DNA of 64,000 bases, taken from positions 124,001 to 188,000 of the forward strand of contig JAEWIZ010000022.1 of the NCBI GenBank assembly GCA_023386815.1, in the 5' to 3' direction. Numbering within the stretch: the first letter of the stretch is position 1; every line of letters starts with the position of its first letter. Position numbers and translations under genes: made by a program. The notes beneath the pieces were generated by a model, which was given only the letters and a program-made list of their open reading frames with translations, was not told where the DNA came from and made no database searches. This document shows, piece by piece, positions 25,452 through 34,779 of the stretch. The stretch is from Bacillota bacterium. GTDB lineage: Bacteria; Bacillota; Clostridia; Lachnospirales; Lachnospiraceae.

Positions 25452-26834
25452 TTAATATTCTGCACCCCACATTTTGAGAATTTCTTTTAAGCAATATGGA
25501 TAATTAATCTTGGCAATTGCTGTTGTTGTATAAATGGGTACTTCTGCATAGAGCACCTCATCGATATAATACTTTGCACAGCCAACCAGGTCGCCCTCTT
25601 TTACCGGTGCTTTTAAGCTTCTTGGTACCTGATACACGATTTTTACATGTTCATCCTCTCTCATGAGCAAGGATAAGCTTCCTTCCATATTCAAATACTC
25701 ATACTTTTGCTGACCATCTTCGACAAAAACTGGCTCTAAATCCACATCGCGAAAGATCTGTCTTTCTTCATAATTATCGATTCCATAATTCATAAGCTCC
25801 TTGGTATCTGACCACTTTAGGCTCTTATTTGGCGGCCAGCCACAGCCTAGAACTACCGATATCAAGGTTCTGTCGGATTTTTTAATTGCACCTACAAAGC
25901 AATATCCGGCATCTCCGGTAAAGCCTGTTTTAACGCCGATAGCTCCGTCCATCATATATAGGAATCTGTTTTTGTTCGAAACAGTAAAGCCCCTACCCTT
26001 TTTTATTTCTTTAAAGCTATGGTTAGAAGCATTGGTAATATCGATAAATTTTTGATTTTTTATTGCATAGCTGGCGATGACCGCCAGATCTCTGGCTGTT
26101 GTGTAATGATCTTCTGCGTCAAGACCATTGGGTGTAACGAAATTCGTATCCTCACAGCCTAATTCCTTCGCCTTCTTATTCATCATTGCAGCAAAGCCTT
26201 CTACAGAGCCTCCAACATGTTCAGCAATCGCTACTGCTACATCATTATGGCTTTCTAACATTAAGGAGTATAAGAGATCGCCCAAGTAAAATTGTTCTCC
26301 CGTCCTGACATTAAGCTGAACATCCGGCATAGAAGCAGCGTGGGATGATACCGTTACTACACCCATAGGGTCTGCATTTTCCAAAGCCACAATACAAGTC
26401 ATAATCTTAGTTGTACTTGCCATGGCTAATTTCTTATAACCGTTCTTTTCAAATAGCACACGGTTATTCTCTGCATCCAGAAGTAACGCCGCATTTGCCC
26501 TTAGGCTAAGACTTTCCGGTTTCTTTATATTCTCTGCGGTAGTATCATCTTCTTCTGTCGCGGTAAGTGGATAGGTTAAATCATCAGACTGCTCGCTATC
26601 CCCTTCAGGATCCTGAAGCAGGTAGTCAATCATTCTCTGATAAGCAACATCACTTTCGATTGCTCTCTCATTCTCTTCCTTTAACTTCTGATAAAAATCC
26701 TTATGCACAAGGCCGGTTGAGTTTAGAATCTCTTCATAATAAGATTTAAGATTTATAACACCTAACGCTGTTATTATCAACAGCACCAGAATGCAAGGTA
26801 TTATTGTTATGTACTTTTGTTTCACTGTTATCAT
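25452..26834 (-). CDS. D-alanyl-D-alanine carboxypeptidase, DacF/PBP5 type (first copy)
   Basis: 460-residue S11-family penicillin-binding protein that removes the terminal D-Ala from peptidoglycan stem peptides outside the membrane. An N-terminal membrane segment (IIPCILVLLIITALGVINL) is followed by about 80 residues of acidic linker. The catalytic Ser-x-x-Lys is in MASTTKIMTC, the SxN-type motif in LESHNDVAVAI, and the KTG box in GVKTGFTGDAGYC. The long linker and the extra C-terminal domain make it longer than the second DacF in this window (409 residues). It is divergent from the sortase gene on the other strand. Confidence 0.92.
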   Translation of the reverse strand: MITVKQKYITIIPCILVLLIITALGVINLKSYYEEILNSTGLVHKDFYQKLKEENERAIESDVAYQRMIDYLLQDPEGDSEQSDDLTYPLTATEEDDTTAENIKKPESLSLRANAALLLDAENNRVLFEKNGYKKLAMASTTKIMTCIVALENADPMGVVTVSSHAASMPDVQLNVRTGEQFYLGDLLYSLMLESHNDVAVAIAEHVGGSVEGFAAMMNKKAKELGCEDTNFVTPNGLDAEDHYTTARDLAVIASYAIKNQKFIDITNASNHSFKEIKKGRGFTVSNKNRFLYMMDGAIGVKTGFTGDAGYCFVGAIKKSDRTLISVVLGCGWPPNKSLKWSDTKELMNYGIDNYEERQIFRDVDLEPVFVEDGQQKYEYLNMEGSLSLLMREDEHVKIVYQVPRSLKAPVKEGDLVGCAKYYIDEVLYAEVPIYTTTAIAKINYPYCLKEILKMWGAEY

Positions 26835-26937
26835 CCCATTTTCTTCCTCACTCTAATTTATTGTCCAAACAGCAGAATATTCATACAAGTTAGGAAACAT
26901 TTTTACAAATTTACTTTTTGCTGAAAGGAATCCATCC

Positions 26938-26966
26938 TTTACGTTCTTTTTCCAATGAATTATAAT
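26938..26966 (+). promoter_or_regulatory. Sigma-A-type promoter of the sortase gene
   Basis: TTTACG (26938-26943), a 17-base spacer and a perfect TATAAT (26961-26966). The predicted leader is about 115 bases and includes the tandem duplication near the start codon. Confidence 0.65.
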
Positions 26967-27022
26967 GAATACTATAAATTAACCAGAACGTTATGCCATA
27001 TCAGTGAAAAAAATATACCAAA

Positions 27023-27095
27023 GACAAATACCATTTTAGAGGGAAATGTTATATCAGAGACAAATGCGATTTTAGAGGGAAGTGCTTATGTCAGA
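27023..27095 (+). repeat. Imperfect tandem duplication across the sortase translation start
   Basis: Two adjacent copies of a 36-37 bp unit (27023-27058 and 27059-27095) begin with gacaaat and share attttagaggga. Copy 2 contains the ribosome-binding site and start codon; copy 1 contains a decoy GAGGG and an ATG two bases nearer to it. Confidence 0.85.
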
Positions 27096-28230
27096 TAACA
27101 AGCTAATACAAGAGAGTAATTCATTACAAGAGGCTAATTCAACATACGAGGCTAATTCAACTCACGAAGATAAAAAGCTGGAGGATCCGTATAAGACGAG
27201 TCAAGTATCCGATTCAACTGACATCAATAAGATATTTCAACGTAAGAAAGTACATACCAAAAAAAGTATATGGAATATGATTATTTTAAGTCTATGCATC
27301 CTAGGCTTTTTTTGCTTTGCTGCCTTATTCCTGGAAGATATTCTCCTACCATCCTATCAAAGCAATAAATCCGCTCAGCTAACCAGGGAGCTTTACGAAG
27401 CCTCCAATGTTATCAAACCTTCTCTTGGTCCTGTAGCGAGCATCACAACTAATACTCCAAATCCTGATTCTATCCAGGATTCCCAGGGACAATTACTGCA
27501 ATTTAAAGAACTATTAGCGGAATGTGCTGATGTAAAAGGATGGCTTACAATACCAGATACCAATATTGATTATGTTGTTACACAAGGCTGGGCTAATGAT
27601 CCAAATTTTTATTTAGACAAAGATATCTATGGAAATTACAACAAGGCAGGCACCTTATATCTTGATATCCGTGGTTCTGTAGAAGAAAATTCACAGAATC
27701 TTGTTATCCATGGACATAATATGGTGTCCACGAAGGAAAAGATGTTTCATAATTTATTGGATTACAAAAAGACCAGTTACTACAAAGAGCATCCGCTTAT
27801 TACCTTCGATACAATTTATAGCACTGGTCAGTGGAAAGTTTTTGCTGTATTTATATCCAATGGTTCCGATAACAAGGAACCCTTGTTTGATTATAGAAAA
27901 GCTACGTTTAAAGATTCCTCGGAATTTCTAAACTTTGTATATCAAATACGAGTTCGTTCCATACTGAATACAAATGTGGACATCAATGAAAAGGATCAAA
28001 TTTTATGTCTGTCCACCTGTTCCTATGAGGTAGAGAATTATCGAACTGTTGTTGTTGCACGTAAGGTTCGTCAAGGGGAGGCTCCAACTGTAGATGTTGA
28101 ACATGTTGAGTTAAATAAAGCTCCCCTCTACCCTTCCTCTTATTATTACAGGTATGGCGGGAAAGCTCCCAAGCTGTATGAAACCTTTGAAGAAGCTTTT
28201 GAGCATGGGGTAATTAGCTGGTACAACTAA
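27088..28230 (+). CDS. Class B sortase
   Basis: 380-residue membrane-bound transpeptidase that cleaves sorting signals and attaches proteins to the wall. The first roughly 55 residues are an unusual cytoplasmic tail of Asn/Ser/Glu repeats (EANSTYEANSTHED), then a membrane segment at about 60-82. The catalytic domain has WLTIPDTNIDYVV, His210 in IHGHNM, Cys311 in LSTC, and Arg319 in NYRTVVVARKV. The extra helical region after the beta-strand YLDIRG is the class B hallmark. The ATG at 27088 has GAGGGA upstream; an in-frame GTG two codons earlier is less likely. I see no sortase substrate in the window. Its stop codon abuts that of the convergent S41 gene. Confidence 0.9.
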   Translation: MSDNKLIQESNSLQEANSTYEANSTHEDKKLEDPYKTSQVSDSTDINKIFQRKKVHTKKSIWNMIILSLCILGFFCFAALFLEDILLPSYQSNKSAQLTRELYEASNVIKPSLGPVASITTNTPNPDSIQDSQGQLLQFKELLAECADVKGWLTIPDTNIDYVVTQGWANDPNFYLDKDIYGNYNKAGTLYLDIRGSVEENSQNLVIHGHNMVSTKEKMFHNLLDYKKTSYYKEHPLITFDTIYSTGQWKVFAVFISNGSDNKEPLFDYRKATFKDSSEFLNFVYQIRVRSILNTNVDINEKDQILCLSTCSYEVENYRTVVVARKVRQGEAPTVDVEHVELNKAPLYPSSYYYRYGGKAPKLYETFEEAFEHGVISWYN

Positions 28231-29547
28231 TTATTTGATTAATTCGTATACCTTTTCCAGAGCTTTGGTTGACTCAACCAAATAATCCGGATTTAGGGGT
28301 TCCTCGGCCTTGGTTTTATCTACTCTGTACCATTTTTTATAGGAAACATTCAGGTAGAGTTTTGAATTTGGCAATTGGAACCCGAGAACATCTCCGTATG
28401 AGTTTGGCAGATTTCCGGATGCCTCTCCTACAATTACGCCAAGATTATTGTCCTTAATCAACATTGCAAAGTCCATTGCTGAACTGTAGGTTCGGGTATC
28501 GGTAAGGATAAACAGGTTCCCATGAAAGGAAGGTTCTTTCTGATTGTTTTTGTAAACATTATCTGTGTTTTTCATTAGATACCATCCGAATCGAATCGCG
28601 CAATCCCAGGACTGGTAGGTATCAACACCGATATATTTTAAGAAGGAATTCGCTACCATTGAATTTCCGCCTGGATTATTTCTTAAATCAACTGCAATAT
28701 TATCGATATGATTTTCGTTAACTTCATCAAAAAAGGCTTGTAGGGTTGCTAAGTACTCTTCATTATGATCACATTCTTTCAAGGTAAAGATTGCCAAATT
28801 ATGCTCAGTATCTATGGAATATGAAGCGACTGGACTATCTTCCTGTTCTACCAAACCAATTACCTGGTCAAGTGGGACAAAGTTGTAATGATAGTCAATT
28901 CTTTCCTGGTCTGATTTAAAGGTAAATACAACACCCTCCGAGGTATCAACACCAGAAAAGCTAAGATAATCTTTATTGACAATCACAACGTGATAGAACA
29001 TAAATTCTGCATAGGATTCTAACTCGTAGGAAAATTGAGATCGAAATACCTGATAAAGATCATCTGTCGATATTCCATTAATGGCTATCGGTTTTCCATA
29101 ATCATTTAATTGTCTAACATCTGATATATAGTAATCCTCAACGTCTTTATATACTGAAATGTTGGTATGTCCATCCTCCAACTTTGCTGTAATTTTGCCA
29201 GCCATCTGCCAAAGCTCTAATACAGTAATGCCATCCTTTAACGCATTTACTTCCTTTTGATATTGTTGTGATACCTCATCGGTTTTCTTATAGGAACCGT
29301 CCAGATAGGCCGGATGATATTTCTCCATTTGTTCTTTTACGTAGGCTAGATCCTCCTTGGCCTGTTCACGTGTTAAGATTTGGTCTAAATCCAGAGTTAC
29401 CTCTGGCTGGCTGATGGTTTCTCTATAGGGATCCATGAATATTTTGTAGTATGTAACGATAGCTCCCAATATAATAAGAAGGCTTACTAGCACAAGAACA
29501 ACAACTTTTAATTCTTTTCTTTTGAGAATTGTATTGTTAATATTCAT
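28231..29547 (-). CDS. S41-family peptidase, membrane-anchored
   Basis: 438-residue protein with an N-terminal anchor (VVVLVLVSLLIILGAIVTYY) and a C-terminal S41 tail-specific protease fold. The conserved stretches are VDLRNNPGGNSMVANSFL and the nucleophile region TDTRTYSSAMDFAMLI, then IVGEASGNLPNSYGD. No PDZ domain is evident, unlike CtpA-type enzymes, so it belongs to the single-domain S41 group. The active site faces outside. The ATG at 29547 is backed by AAAGGAG; an ATG ten codons earlier is not. It is monocistronic as far as can be seen. Confidence 0.85.
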   Translation of the reverse strand: MNINNTILKRKELKVVVLVLVSLLIILGAIVTYYKIFMDPYRETISQPEVTLDLDQILTREQAKEDLAYVKEQMEKYHPAYLDGSYKKTDEVSQQYQKEVNALKDGITVLELWQMAGKITAKLEDGHTNISVYKDVEDYYISDVRQLNDYGKPIAINGISTDDLYQVFRSQFSYELESYAEFMFYHVVIVNKDYLSFSGVDTSEGVVFTFKSDQERIDYHYNFVPLDQVIGLVEQEDSPVASYSIDTEHNLAIFTLKECDHNEEYLATLQAFFDEVNENHIDNIAVDLRNNPGGNSMVANSFLKYIGVDTYQSWDCAIRFGWYLMKNTDNVYKNNQKEPSFHGNLFILTDTRTYSSAMDFAMLIKDNNLGVIVGEASGNLPNSYGDVLGFQLPNSKLYLNVSYKKWYRVDKTKAEEPLNPDYLVESTKALEKVYELIK

Positions 29548-29675
29548 AAAATAAGCTCCTTTGGTTTTAAGAATCATTTCATATTATAAATTATTACCAT
29601 GGAAAAAACTAGATAAACTTCGGATGCAAAATTTAATACTTAATTTTCGTTCCAAAAAAATAGAATTAAAGCTCG

Positions 29676-29729
29676 AAAAGGGGGTTCCAAACAAACTACT
29701 CTTTTCAGAATATTATGGAACTCTCTTTT
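29676..29729 (-). terminator. Imperfect hairpin after the polyamine operon
   Basis: Fourteen-base arms (29676-29689, 29716-29729) pair fully with two G-U pairs on the plus strand and with two mismatches on the minus strand. It lies about 107 bases downstream of nspC on the minus strand. There is no classic U-run, so the terminator role is uncertain. Confidence 0.4.
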
Positions 29730-29835
29730 CTCACAATTAATTCTACGTACAAACTGTTTAAATATTCTATAAATACAATCTAAAATTCATAATTTATTCG
29801 TTATCATTGCTTATAATAACTGCTCAGGAAAGGCC

Positions 29836-30969
29836 TTATAATCTGCCTTTGAAATCCTCATATCCAAAGCTTCGGATTACCTTCAAGCCCTCTTGATCGG
29901 AATTTAATAGAATCGTTGGCAAATTAACCCCATTAAAGGTATTATTCTTTACCATAGAATAAATGGCCATATCGCAGAAGACCAAACGATCTCCAATTTT
30001 CAACGGTTCCTTAAAGGAATAGTCTCCAATGACATCACCTGCCAGACAAGTAGGTCCACCCAGGCGATAGGTGTAGGGATATTCACCCGGATCGCCAGAA
30101 CCAATGATATTCGGACGATAGGGCATCTCAATTACATCAGGCATATGACAGGTTGCTGATGTATCCATGATTGCAAGCAGCATACCGTTTTCATTCAGAT
30201 CTAATACGGAGCTAACCAGATATCCGCTATTTAACGCAACCGCTTCACCCGGTTCCAGATAAATCGCAGTATGATACTTATCCTTAATCCGGTTAACGCA
30301 TCGAATCAGTGTTTCAAGATCATAATTATCCCTTGTAATATGATGACCTCCACCAAAATTAATCCATTTCATCTGATGCATCAAATGTCCAAACTTCTCT
30401 TCTACCACATCAAGGGTTCGCTCTAGTACATCTGAGTTCTGTTCGCACATGGTATGGAAATGAAGTCCCTCAATACCAGATAAATCAGCACCCTCCAGAG
30501 CCTCTATCTTTATTCCAAATCTGGAGCCTAGGAAGCAGGGATTATAGATGTCAGTCTCAATTTCCGAATATTCCGGATTAATTCGAAGCCCGCAGGATAC
30601 CTTTTTCGGACTGCTCATAACCTTTTCTTTATACTTTTCCCATTGTTGCAGAGAATTGAATACGATATGGTCGCAGATGGAAAGAATCTCATCAAACTCA
30701 TCCTCACGATAGGCTGGTGCAAAGATATGTACTTCTTTGCCCATCTCTTCATGGCCCAGCTTTGCTTCAAATAAGGAGCTTGCTGTGGTACCGCTTAAGT
30801 ATTCTCCAAGCATAGGATAAGTAGAATACATAGAAAATGCTTTCTGTGCCAATAAGATCTCACATCCGGTACGATCCATCACCGATTTTAAAATCTCACC
30901 ATTTTTACGTAATAAACTCTCTTCTATTACGTAGGAAGGTGTTGGAACCTTATATTTATCAAAATTCAT
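29836..30969 (-). CDS. nspC: Carboxynorspermidine/carboxyspermidine decarboxylase
   Basis: 377-residue PLP-dependent decarboxylase of the alanine-racemase fold, like DapF-family LysA enzymes but shorter. It removes CO2 from carboxyspermidine to give spermidine. Visible: YVIEESLLRKNG, PLP-lysine region LLAQKAFSMYSTYP, INPEYSEIETDIYNP, INFGGGHHITRDNYD, the glycine-rich YLEPGEAV and the late CDMAIYSMVKNNTFNG. The last gene of the polyamine operon, 12 bases after the dehydrogenase that makes its substrate, with GGAGGAAG. Confidence 0.93.
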   Translation of the reverse strand: MNFDKYKVPTPSYVIEESLLRKNGEILKSVMDRTGCEILLAQKAFSMYSTYPMLGEYLSGTTASSLFEAKLGHEEMGKEVHIFAPAYREDEFDEILSICDHIVFNSLQQWEKYKEKVMSSPKKVSCGLRINPEYSEIETDIYNPCFLGSRFGIKIEALEGADLSGIEGLHFHTMCEQNSDVLERTLDVVEEKFGHLMHQMKWINFGGGHHITRDNYDLETLIRCVNRIKDKYHTAIYLEPGEAVALNSGYLVSSVLDLNENGMLLAIMDTSATCHMPDVIEMPYRPNIIGSGDPGEYPYTYRLGGPTCLAGDVIGDYSFKEPLKIGDRLVFCDMAIYSMVKNNTFNGVNLPTILLNSDQEGLKVIRSFGYEDFKGRL

Positions 30970-30981
30970 ATCTTCCTCCAG

Positions 30982-32187
30982 TTATTCAACCATATCTGGA
31001 TTAAAGCTTTCCTTCCATGGTAATCCGCATTCATTTAACTTGTCCATGAACGGATCCGGATCAAACTCCTCTACGTTGTGAACACCTGGCTTCTTCCACT
31101 TGCCAGTCAGTACCATCATTGCACCGATCATTGCCGGAACACCTGTAGTATAGGAAATAGCCTGAGAACCAACCTCACGGTAGCATTCCTCATGGTCACA
31201 AACATTATATACATAGTATTTTACTTCCTTGCCATCCTTTACACCGGTATAAATACAACCAATGTTTGTCTTACCCTTTGTTCTTGGTCCTAAGGATGCA
31301 GGATCAGGAAGCACTGCCTTTAAAAACTGTAATGGAATAATACGTTGTCCTTCAAATTCAATTGGTTCAATGGAGGTCATTCCTACATTCTCAAGCACTC
31401 GAAGATGAGTAATATATCGTTCAGAGAAGGTCATAAAGAAGCGAATTTTCTTAATTCCAGGCAGATTAAGAGCTAGGGATTCCATCTCCTCATGGTGTAA
31501 TAAATACATATCCTTTGGTCCAATTTCCGGGAAATCATAAACTCTCTTAATCTCTAGGGGTTCCGTCTCATGGAACTGTCCGTTCTCAAAGTAGCTGCCC
31601 GGTGCAGTAATTTCACGGATATTAATTTCAGGATTGAAATTGGTAGCAAAGGGATAACCATGATCTCCTGCATTAGCATCCAGGATATCCAGGGTATGAA
31701 TTTCATCAAAATAATGCTTTAAAGCATAAGCTGAGAATACACCGGTTACACCTGGGTCAAAACCGCAGCCGAGAACTGCAGTAATCCCAGCCTTCTCAAA
31801 TCTTTCTCTATAAGCCCACTGCCAGCTATATTCGAATTTTGCGTTATCCTTAGGCTCATAATTTGCAGTATCCAGATAATCCACCTTTGTAGCCAGACAT
31901 GCTTCCATAATAGTTAAATCCTGATAAGGAAGCGCCACATTGATCACGATCTGAGGTTTGTAGGAATTGATTAATGCAATAACCTCATCTGTATTATCAG
32001 CATCCACGCTTGCTGTTGTAACCTTTGTTTTATAACCTTTAGCCTCAACCTGTGCCTTTAATGCATCACATTTAGAAACAGTTCTGCTGGCAATGCAGAT
32101 CTCCTCAAATACTTCAGAATTCTGGCAGCATTTATGAACTACTACGCCTGCAACTCCGCCGGCACCAATGATTAATGCTCTACTCAT
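30982..32187 (-). CDS. Carboxynorspermidine/carboxyspermidine dehydrogenase (saccharopine dehydrogenase family)
   Basis: 401-residue NADPH-dependent enzyme that condenses aspartate semialdehyde with putrescine (or diaminopropane) and reduces the Schiff base. It starts with the Rossmann motif IIGAGGVAGVV and then shows INVALPYQDLTIMEACL, VDYLDTANYEP and VLGCGFDPGVTGVFSAYA. These are carboxynorspermidine-dehydrogenase features rather than lysine-pathway saccharopine dehydrogenase. It shares an operon with nspC, speE, the basic amino acid decarboxylase and speD. AGGAGG lies seven bases from the ATG. Confidence 0.92.
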   Translation of the reverse strand: MSRALIIGAGGVAGVVVHKCCQNSEVFEEICIASRTVSKCDALKAQVEAKGYKTKVTTASVDADNTDEVIALINSYKPQIVINVALPYQDLTIMEACLATKVDYLDTANYEPKDNAKFEYSWQWAYRERFEKAGITAVLGCGFDPGVTGVFSAYALKHYFDEIHTLDILDANAGDHGYPFATNFNPEINIREITAPGSYFENGQFHETEPLEIKRVYDFPEIGPKDMYLLHHEEMESLALNLPGIKKIRFFMTFSERYITHLRVLENVGMTSIEPIEFEGQRIIPLQFLKAVLPDPASLGPRTKGKTNIGCIYTGVKDGKEVKYYVYNVCDHEECYREVGSQAISYTTGVPAMIGAMMVLTGKWKKPGVHNVEEFDPDPFMDKLNECGLPWKESFNPDMVE

Positions 32188-32267
32188 GATTATTCCTCCT
32201 AAAATGTATCTTTGATATACGTATCTATAAAACCTACGGCTTTATTTTCATTTTTGATCATAAACTT

Positions 32268-33119
32268 CTATTCCTCTTCATTCAACTGCTCTTTCACATA
32301 GTTTGGCAGTGCAAAGCAACCCTGGTGAAGTTTTGTATTATAGTATTTCGTTTTTAATCCCAATGCATTCCACTCATCCTCTTTTAAGTCCTTGATGGGG
32401 TCATAATGCTTGGATGCATACCCAAACAGCCAGTAACCGGAAGGATAGGTAGGAATATGTGCCTGATACACCTTAGCAATGGGAAAGGTTTCTTTAATTC
32501 TTTGGTGAGCACGCTTCATAGCTTCCACATAAGCCTCATAATAAGTACTCTCGTGCTGATTCACCAGAATACCCTTTTCCTTTAAGGCATGATAGCAGTT
32601 ACCATAGAATTCTTTTGTAAACAAGCCCTCACCCGGTCCAAAGGGGTCTGTGGAATCCACAAGAATTAGATCATATTCATTTGCCTTGCGTCGAACAAAT
32701 TTCAAACCGTCCTCATAGAAGATATGAACCCTGGGATCGTCTAATTTGCAGGCGGTCTGAGGAAGATATTCCTTACACGCCTCAACAACCATAGGATCAA
32801 TCTCCACCATATCGATGGACTCAATACTATCATATCTTGTTAACTCACGGATGGTACCACCATCTCCCGCACCGATAACAAGTACCTTTTTTATCTCTAA
32901 ATTCGTAGCCATGGGCACGTGGACAATCATATCATGATAGATGAATTCATCTTTTTCCGTAACCATAAGACAACCATCCAGTGTTAATGCACGTCCAAAT
33001 TCGTTTGTATCAATAATTGATACATGCTGAAAATCACTTTGTTGATTATACAGCTCCCTTTTCACCTTTAATGAAAATCGTACATGTTCCGTATGATGTT
33101 CTGAATACCATAACTCCAT
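32268..33119 (-). CDS. speE: Spermidine synthase (polyamine aminopropyltransferase)
   Basis: 283-residue enzyme that transfers the aminopropyl group of decarboxylated SAM to putrescine. Seen: MELWYSEHHTEHVRFSLKV, the SAM-type motif VLVIGAGDGGTIRELTRYD, IDMVEIDPMVVEACKEYLP, and the catalytic stretch YDLILVDSTDPFGPGEGLF. The ATG at 33119 has AGGTG seven bases upstream; a TTG two codons earlier is possible. Its donor is made by SpeD encoded upstream in the same operon. The neighbouring dehydrogenase/decarboxylase pair is an alternative route to the same product. Confidence 0.96.
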   Translation of the reverse strand: MELWYSEHHTEHVRFSLKVKRELYNQQSDFQHVSIIDTNEFGRALTLDGCLMVTEKDEFIYHDMIVHVPMATNLEIKKVLVIGAGDGGTIRELTRYDSIESIDMVEIDPMVVEACKEYLPQTACKLDDPRVHIFYEDGLKFVRRKANEYDLILVDSTDPFGPGEGLFTKEFYGNCYHALKEKGILVNQHESTYYEAYVEAMKRAHQRIKETFPIAKVYQAHIPTYPSGYWLFGYASKHYDPIKDLKEDEWNALGLKTKYYNTKLHQGCFALPNYVKEQLNEEE

Positions 33120-33189
33120 CTGCAAACACCTGCGCCTTTCCTGCCAAAATCTTAGACTTCAGCACTATTTAAGAATCTTTCATCAGCTT

Positions 33190-34650
33190 CTAAAAATCAA
33201 TGATATTAATATGTTCCACTGTCATATCCTGTGGTCCGGTCAGGGAACTGCCCTTTTCCTTCGCATAGATAATATACTCAATGATATCCTTCGTGATACG
33301 CTCACCAGGAGCCAAAATCGGAATTCCCGGAGGATAACACATAACAAATTCACCGGATACATGTCCAATACTATCTCGTAATAACAGAGATTTTTTATCA
33401 TGGTAGAAGGCCTCTTGCGGTGTTACCACCACTTCCGGATCAATATATTCATGATTTAACATACCAACCTTATCTTTTCCATAGATTCGTTTAATCTCTG
33501 TTAAGGCGGAAATCAGGCGCTCAATTTCAAAGGCTCTATCACCTGCCGATACAACTGCTAACAGATTTCCGATATCCCCGAACTCAACCTGAATTCCATA
33601 TTCATCCCGAAGCAAATCATAAACCTCAACGCCTGCCAAACCGATTTCAGCAGTGTGCACGGATAACTTGGTTCGATCAAAATCAAATACCGTATCTTTG
33701 TTAATTAATTCAGATGAAAATGCATAGTAGCCACCGGATTTATTAATTTCGGTTCGAGCGTATTCAGCCAACTCCAAGGTCTTTGCTACGATTTCCTTTC
33801 CATTCAAATACATGTGCTTTCTTGCAAGATCCAGGGAAGAAAGCAGTAGATAGGATGCACTGGTGGTCTGGGTCAAATTGATAATCTGCCTAACATAGCC
33901 AGGATCAATGTCATTTTGACAAATCAGGAAGGAGCTTTGTGTCAGGGAGCCGCCTGTTTTATGCATGCTGACAGCCGCCATATCTGCTCCTGCCGCCATG
34001 GCATTGATGGGTAAATTATCTCCAAAATAGAAATGAGCTCCGTGTGCCTCATCAACCAATACCTTAATATTATGCTCATGAGCAAGCGTTACGATTTCCT
34101 TTAAGTCAGAACAAATTCCATAGTAGGTTGGGTTATTAACCAATATTGCCTTTGCATCCGGATTTTCCTGGATTGCTGTTTTAATGTCAGCCACGGACAT
34201 TCCAAGTGGAATTCCCAGTTGATGATTAACCCCCGGGTTCACATAGACAGGGATTGCTCCGCATACCACCAATGCATTGATGGAACTGCGGTGTACATTT
34301 CTTGGCATAATGATCTTATCCCCTGCTTTACAGGTGGACATAACCATCGTTTGAACGGCCGCCGTTGTTCCATTGACCATAAAAAAAGCCGCATCTGCAC
34401 CAAACGCCTCAGCGGCCAGCTCCTCAGCAGCTTTAATTACCGACACCGGATGAATTAGATTATCCAAAGGTTTCATCGAATTCACGTCAACCTTCAAGCA
34501 ATCAATTCCTAAAAACTCGGTAAGCTCAGGGATTCCTCTTCCGCCCTTATGCCCGGGTACATCAAAAGGTACCACACGGTTCTTTTTATGCATTAACAAT
34601 GCTTCATGTATGGGTGAATTTTGTTGCGTATATTTTTTATTTGTATCCAT
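33190..34650 (-). CDS. Orn/Lys/Arg decarboxylase (basic amino acid decarboxylase, fold III-like)
   Basis: 486-residue PLP enzyme that decarboxylates a basic amino acid to the diamine (or agmatine) that feeds the operon. The motifs are VPGHKGGRGIPEL, FFMVNGTTAAVQTMVMS, VDEAHGAHFYFGDN, and PLP-lysine SMHKTGGSLTQSSF. Length and layout match the clostridial SpeA/Cad group rather than the long bacterial wing-domain enzymes. Substrate cannot be read from the sequence: no agmatinase or agmatine deiminase is in the window, so ornithine or lysine decarboxylation would complete the pathway directly. The ribosome-binding site is weak (AAAGGATC 13 bases upstream). Confidence 0.92.
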   Translation of the reverse strand: MDTNKKYTQQNSPIHEALLMHKKNRVVPFDVPGHKGGRGIPELTEFLGIDCLKVDVNSMKPLDNLIHPVSVIKAAEELAAEAFGADAAFFMVNGTTAAVQTMVMSTCKAGDKIIMPRNVHRSSINALVVCGAIPVYVNPGVNHQLGIPLGMSVADIKTAIQENPDAKAILVNNPTYYGICSDLKEIVTLAHEHNIKVLVDEAHGAHFYFGDNLPINAMAAGADMAAVSMHKTGGSLTQSSFLICQNDIDPGYVRQIINLTQTTSASYLLLSSLDLARKHMYLNGKEIVAKTLELAEYARTEINKSGGYYAFSSELINKDTVFDFDRTKLSVHTAEIGLAGVEVYDLLRDEYGIQVEFGDIGNLLAVVSAGDRAFEIERLISALTEIKRIYGKDKVGMLNHEYIDPEVVVTPQEAFYHDKKSLLLRDSIGHVSGEFVMCYPPGIPILAPGERITKDIIEYIIYAKEKGSSLTGPQDMTVEHINIIDF

Positions 34651-34688
34651 ACTGGAAGATTCGATCCTTTCTTAAAATACTGAATAAA

Positions 34689-34755
34689 TAGGTAATGAAA
34701 ACCTGCACCATTATACGAAAAAAGAGCCATAGTTTCAGAGTTTCGTAATTACCTA
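34689..34755 (-). promoter_or_regulatory. Nested inverted repeat between speD and the decarboxylase gene
   Basis: Eight-base outer arms (34689-34696, 34748-34755) enclose seven-base inner arms (34714-34720, 34741-34747). It occupies the middle of the 129-base gap. No U-run closes it; a processing or attenuation element is possible. Confidence 0.4.
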
Positions 34756-34779
34756 ATAATGTCTTGCACTTTGTCATCC

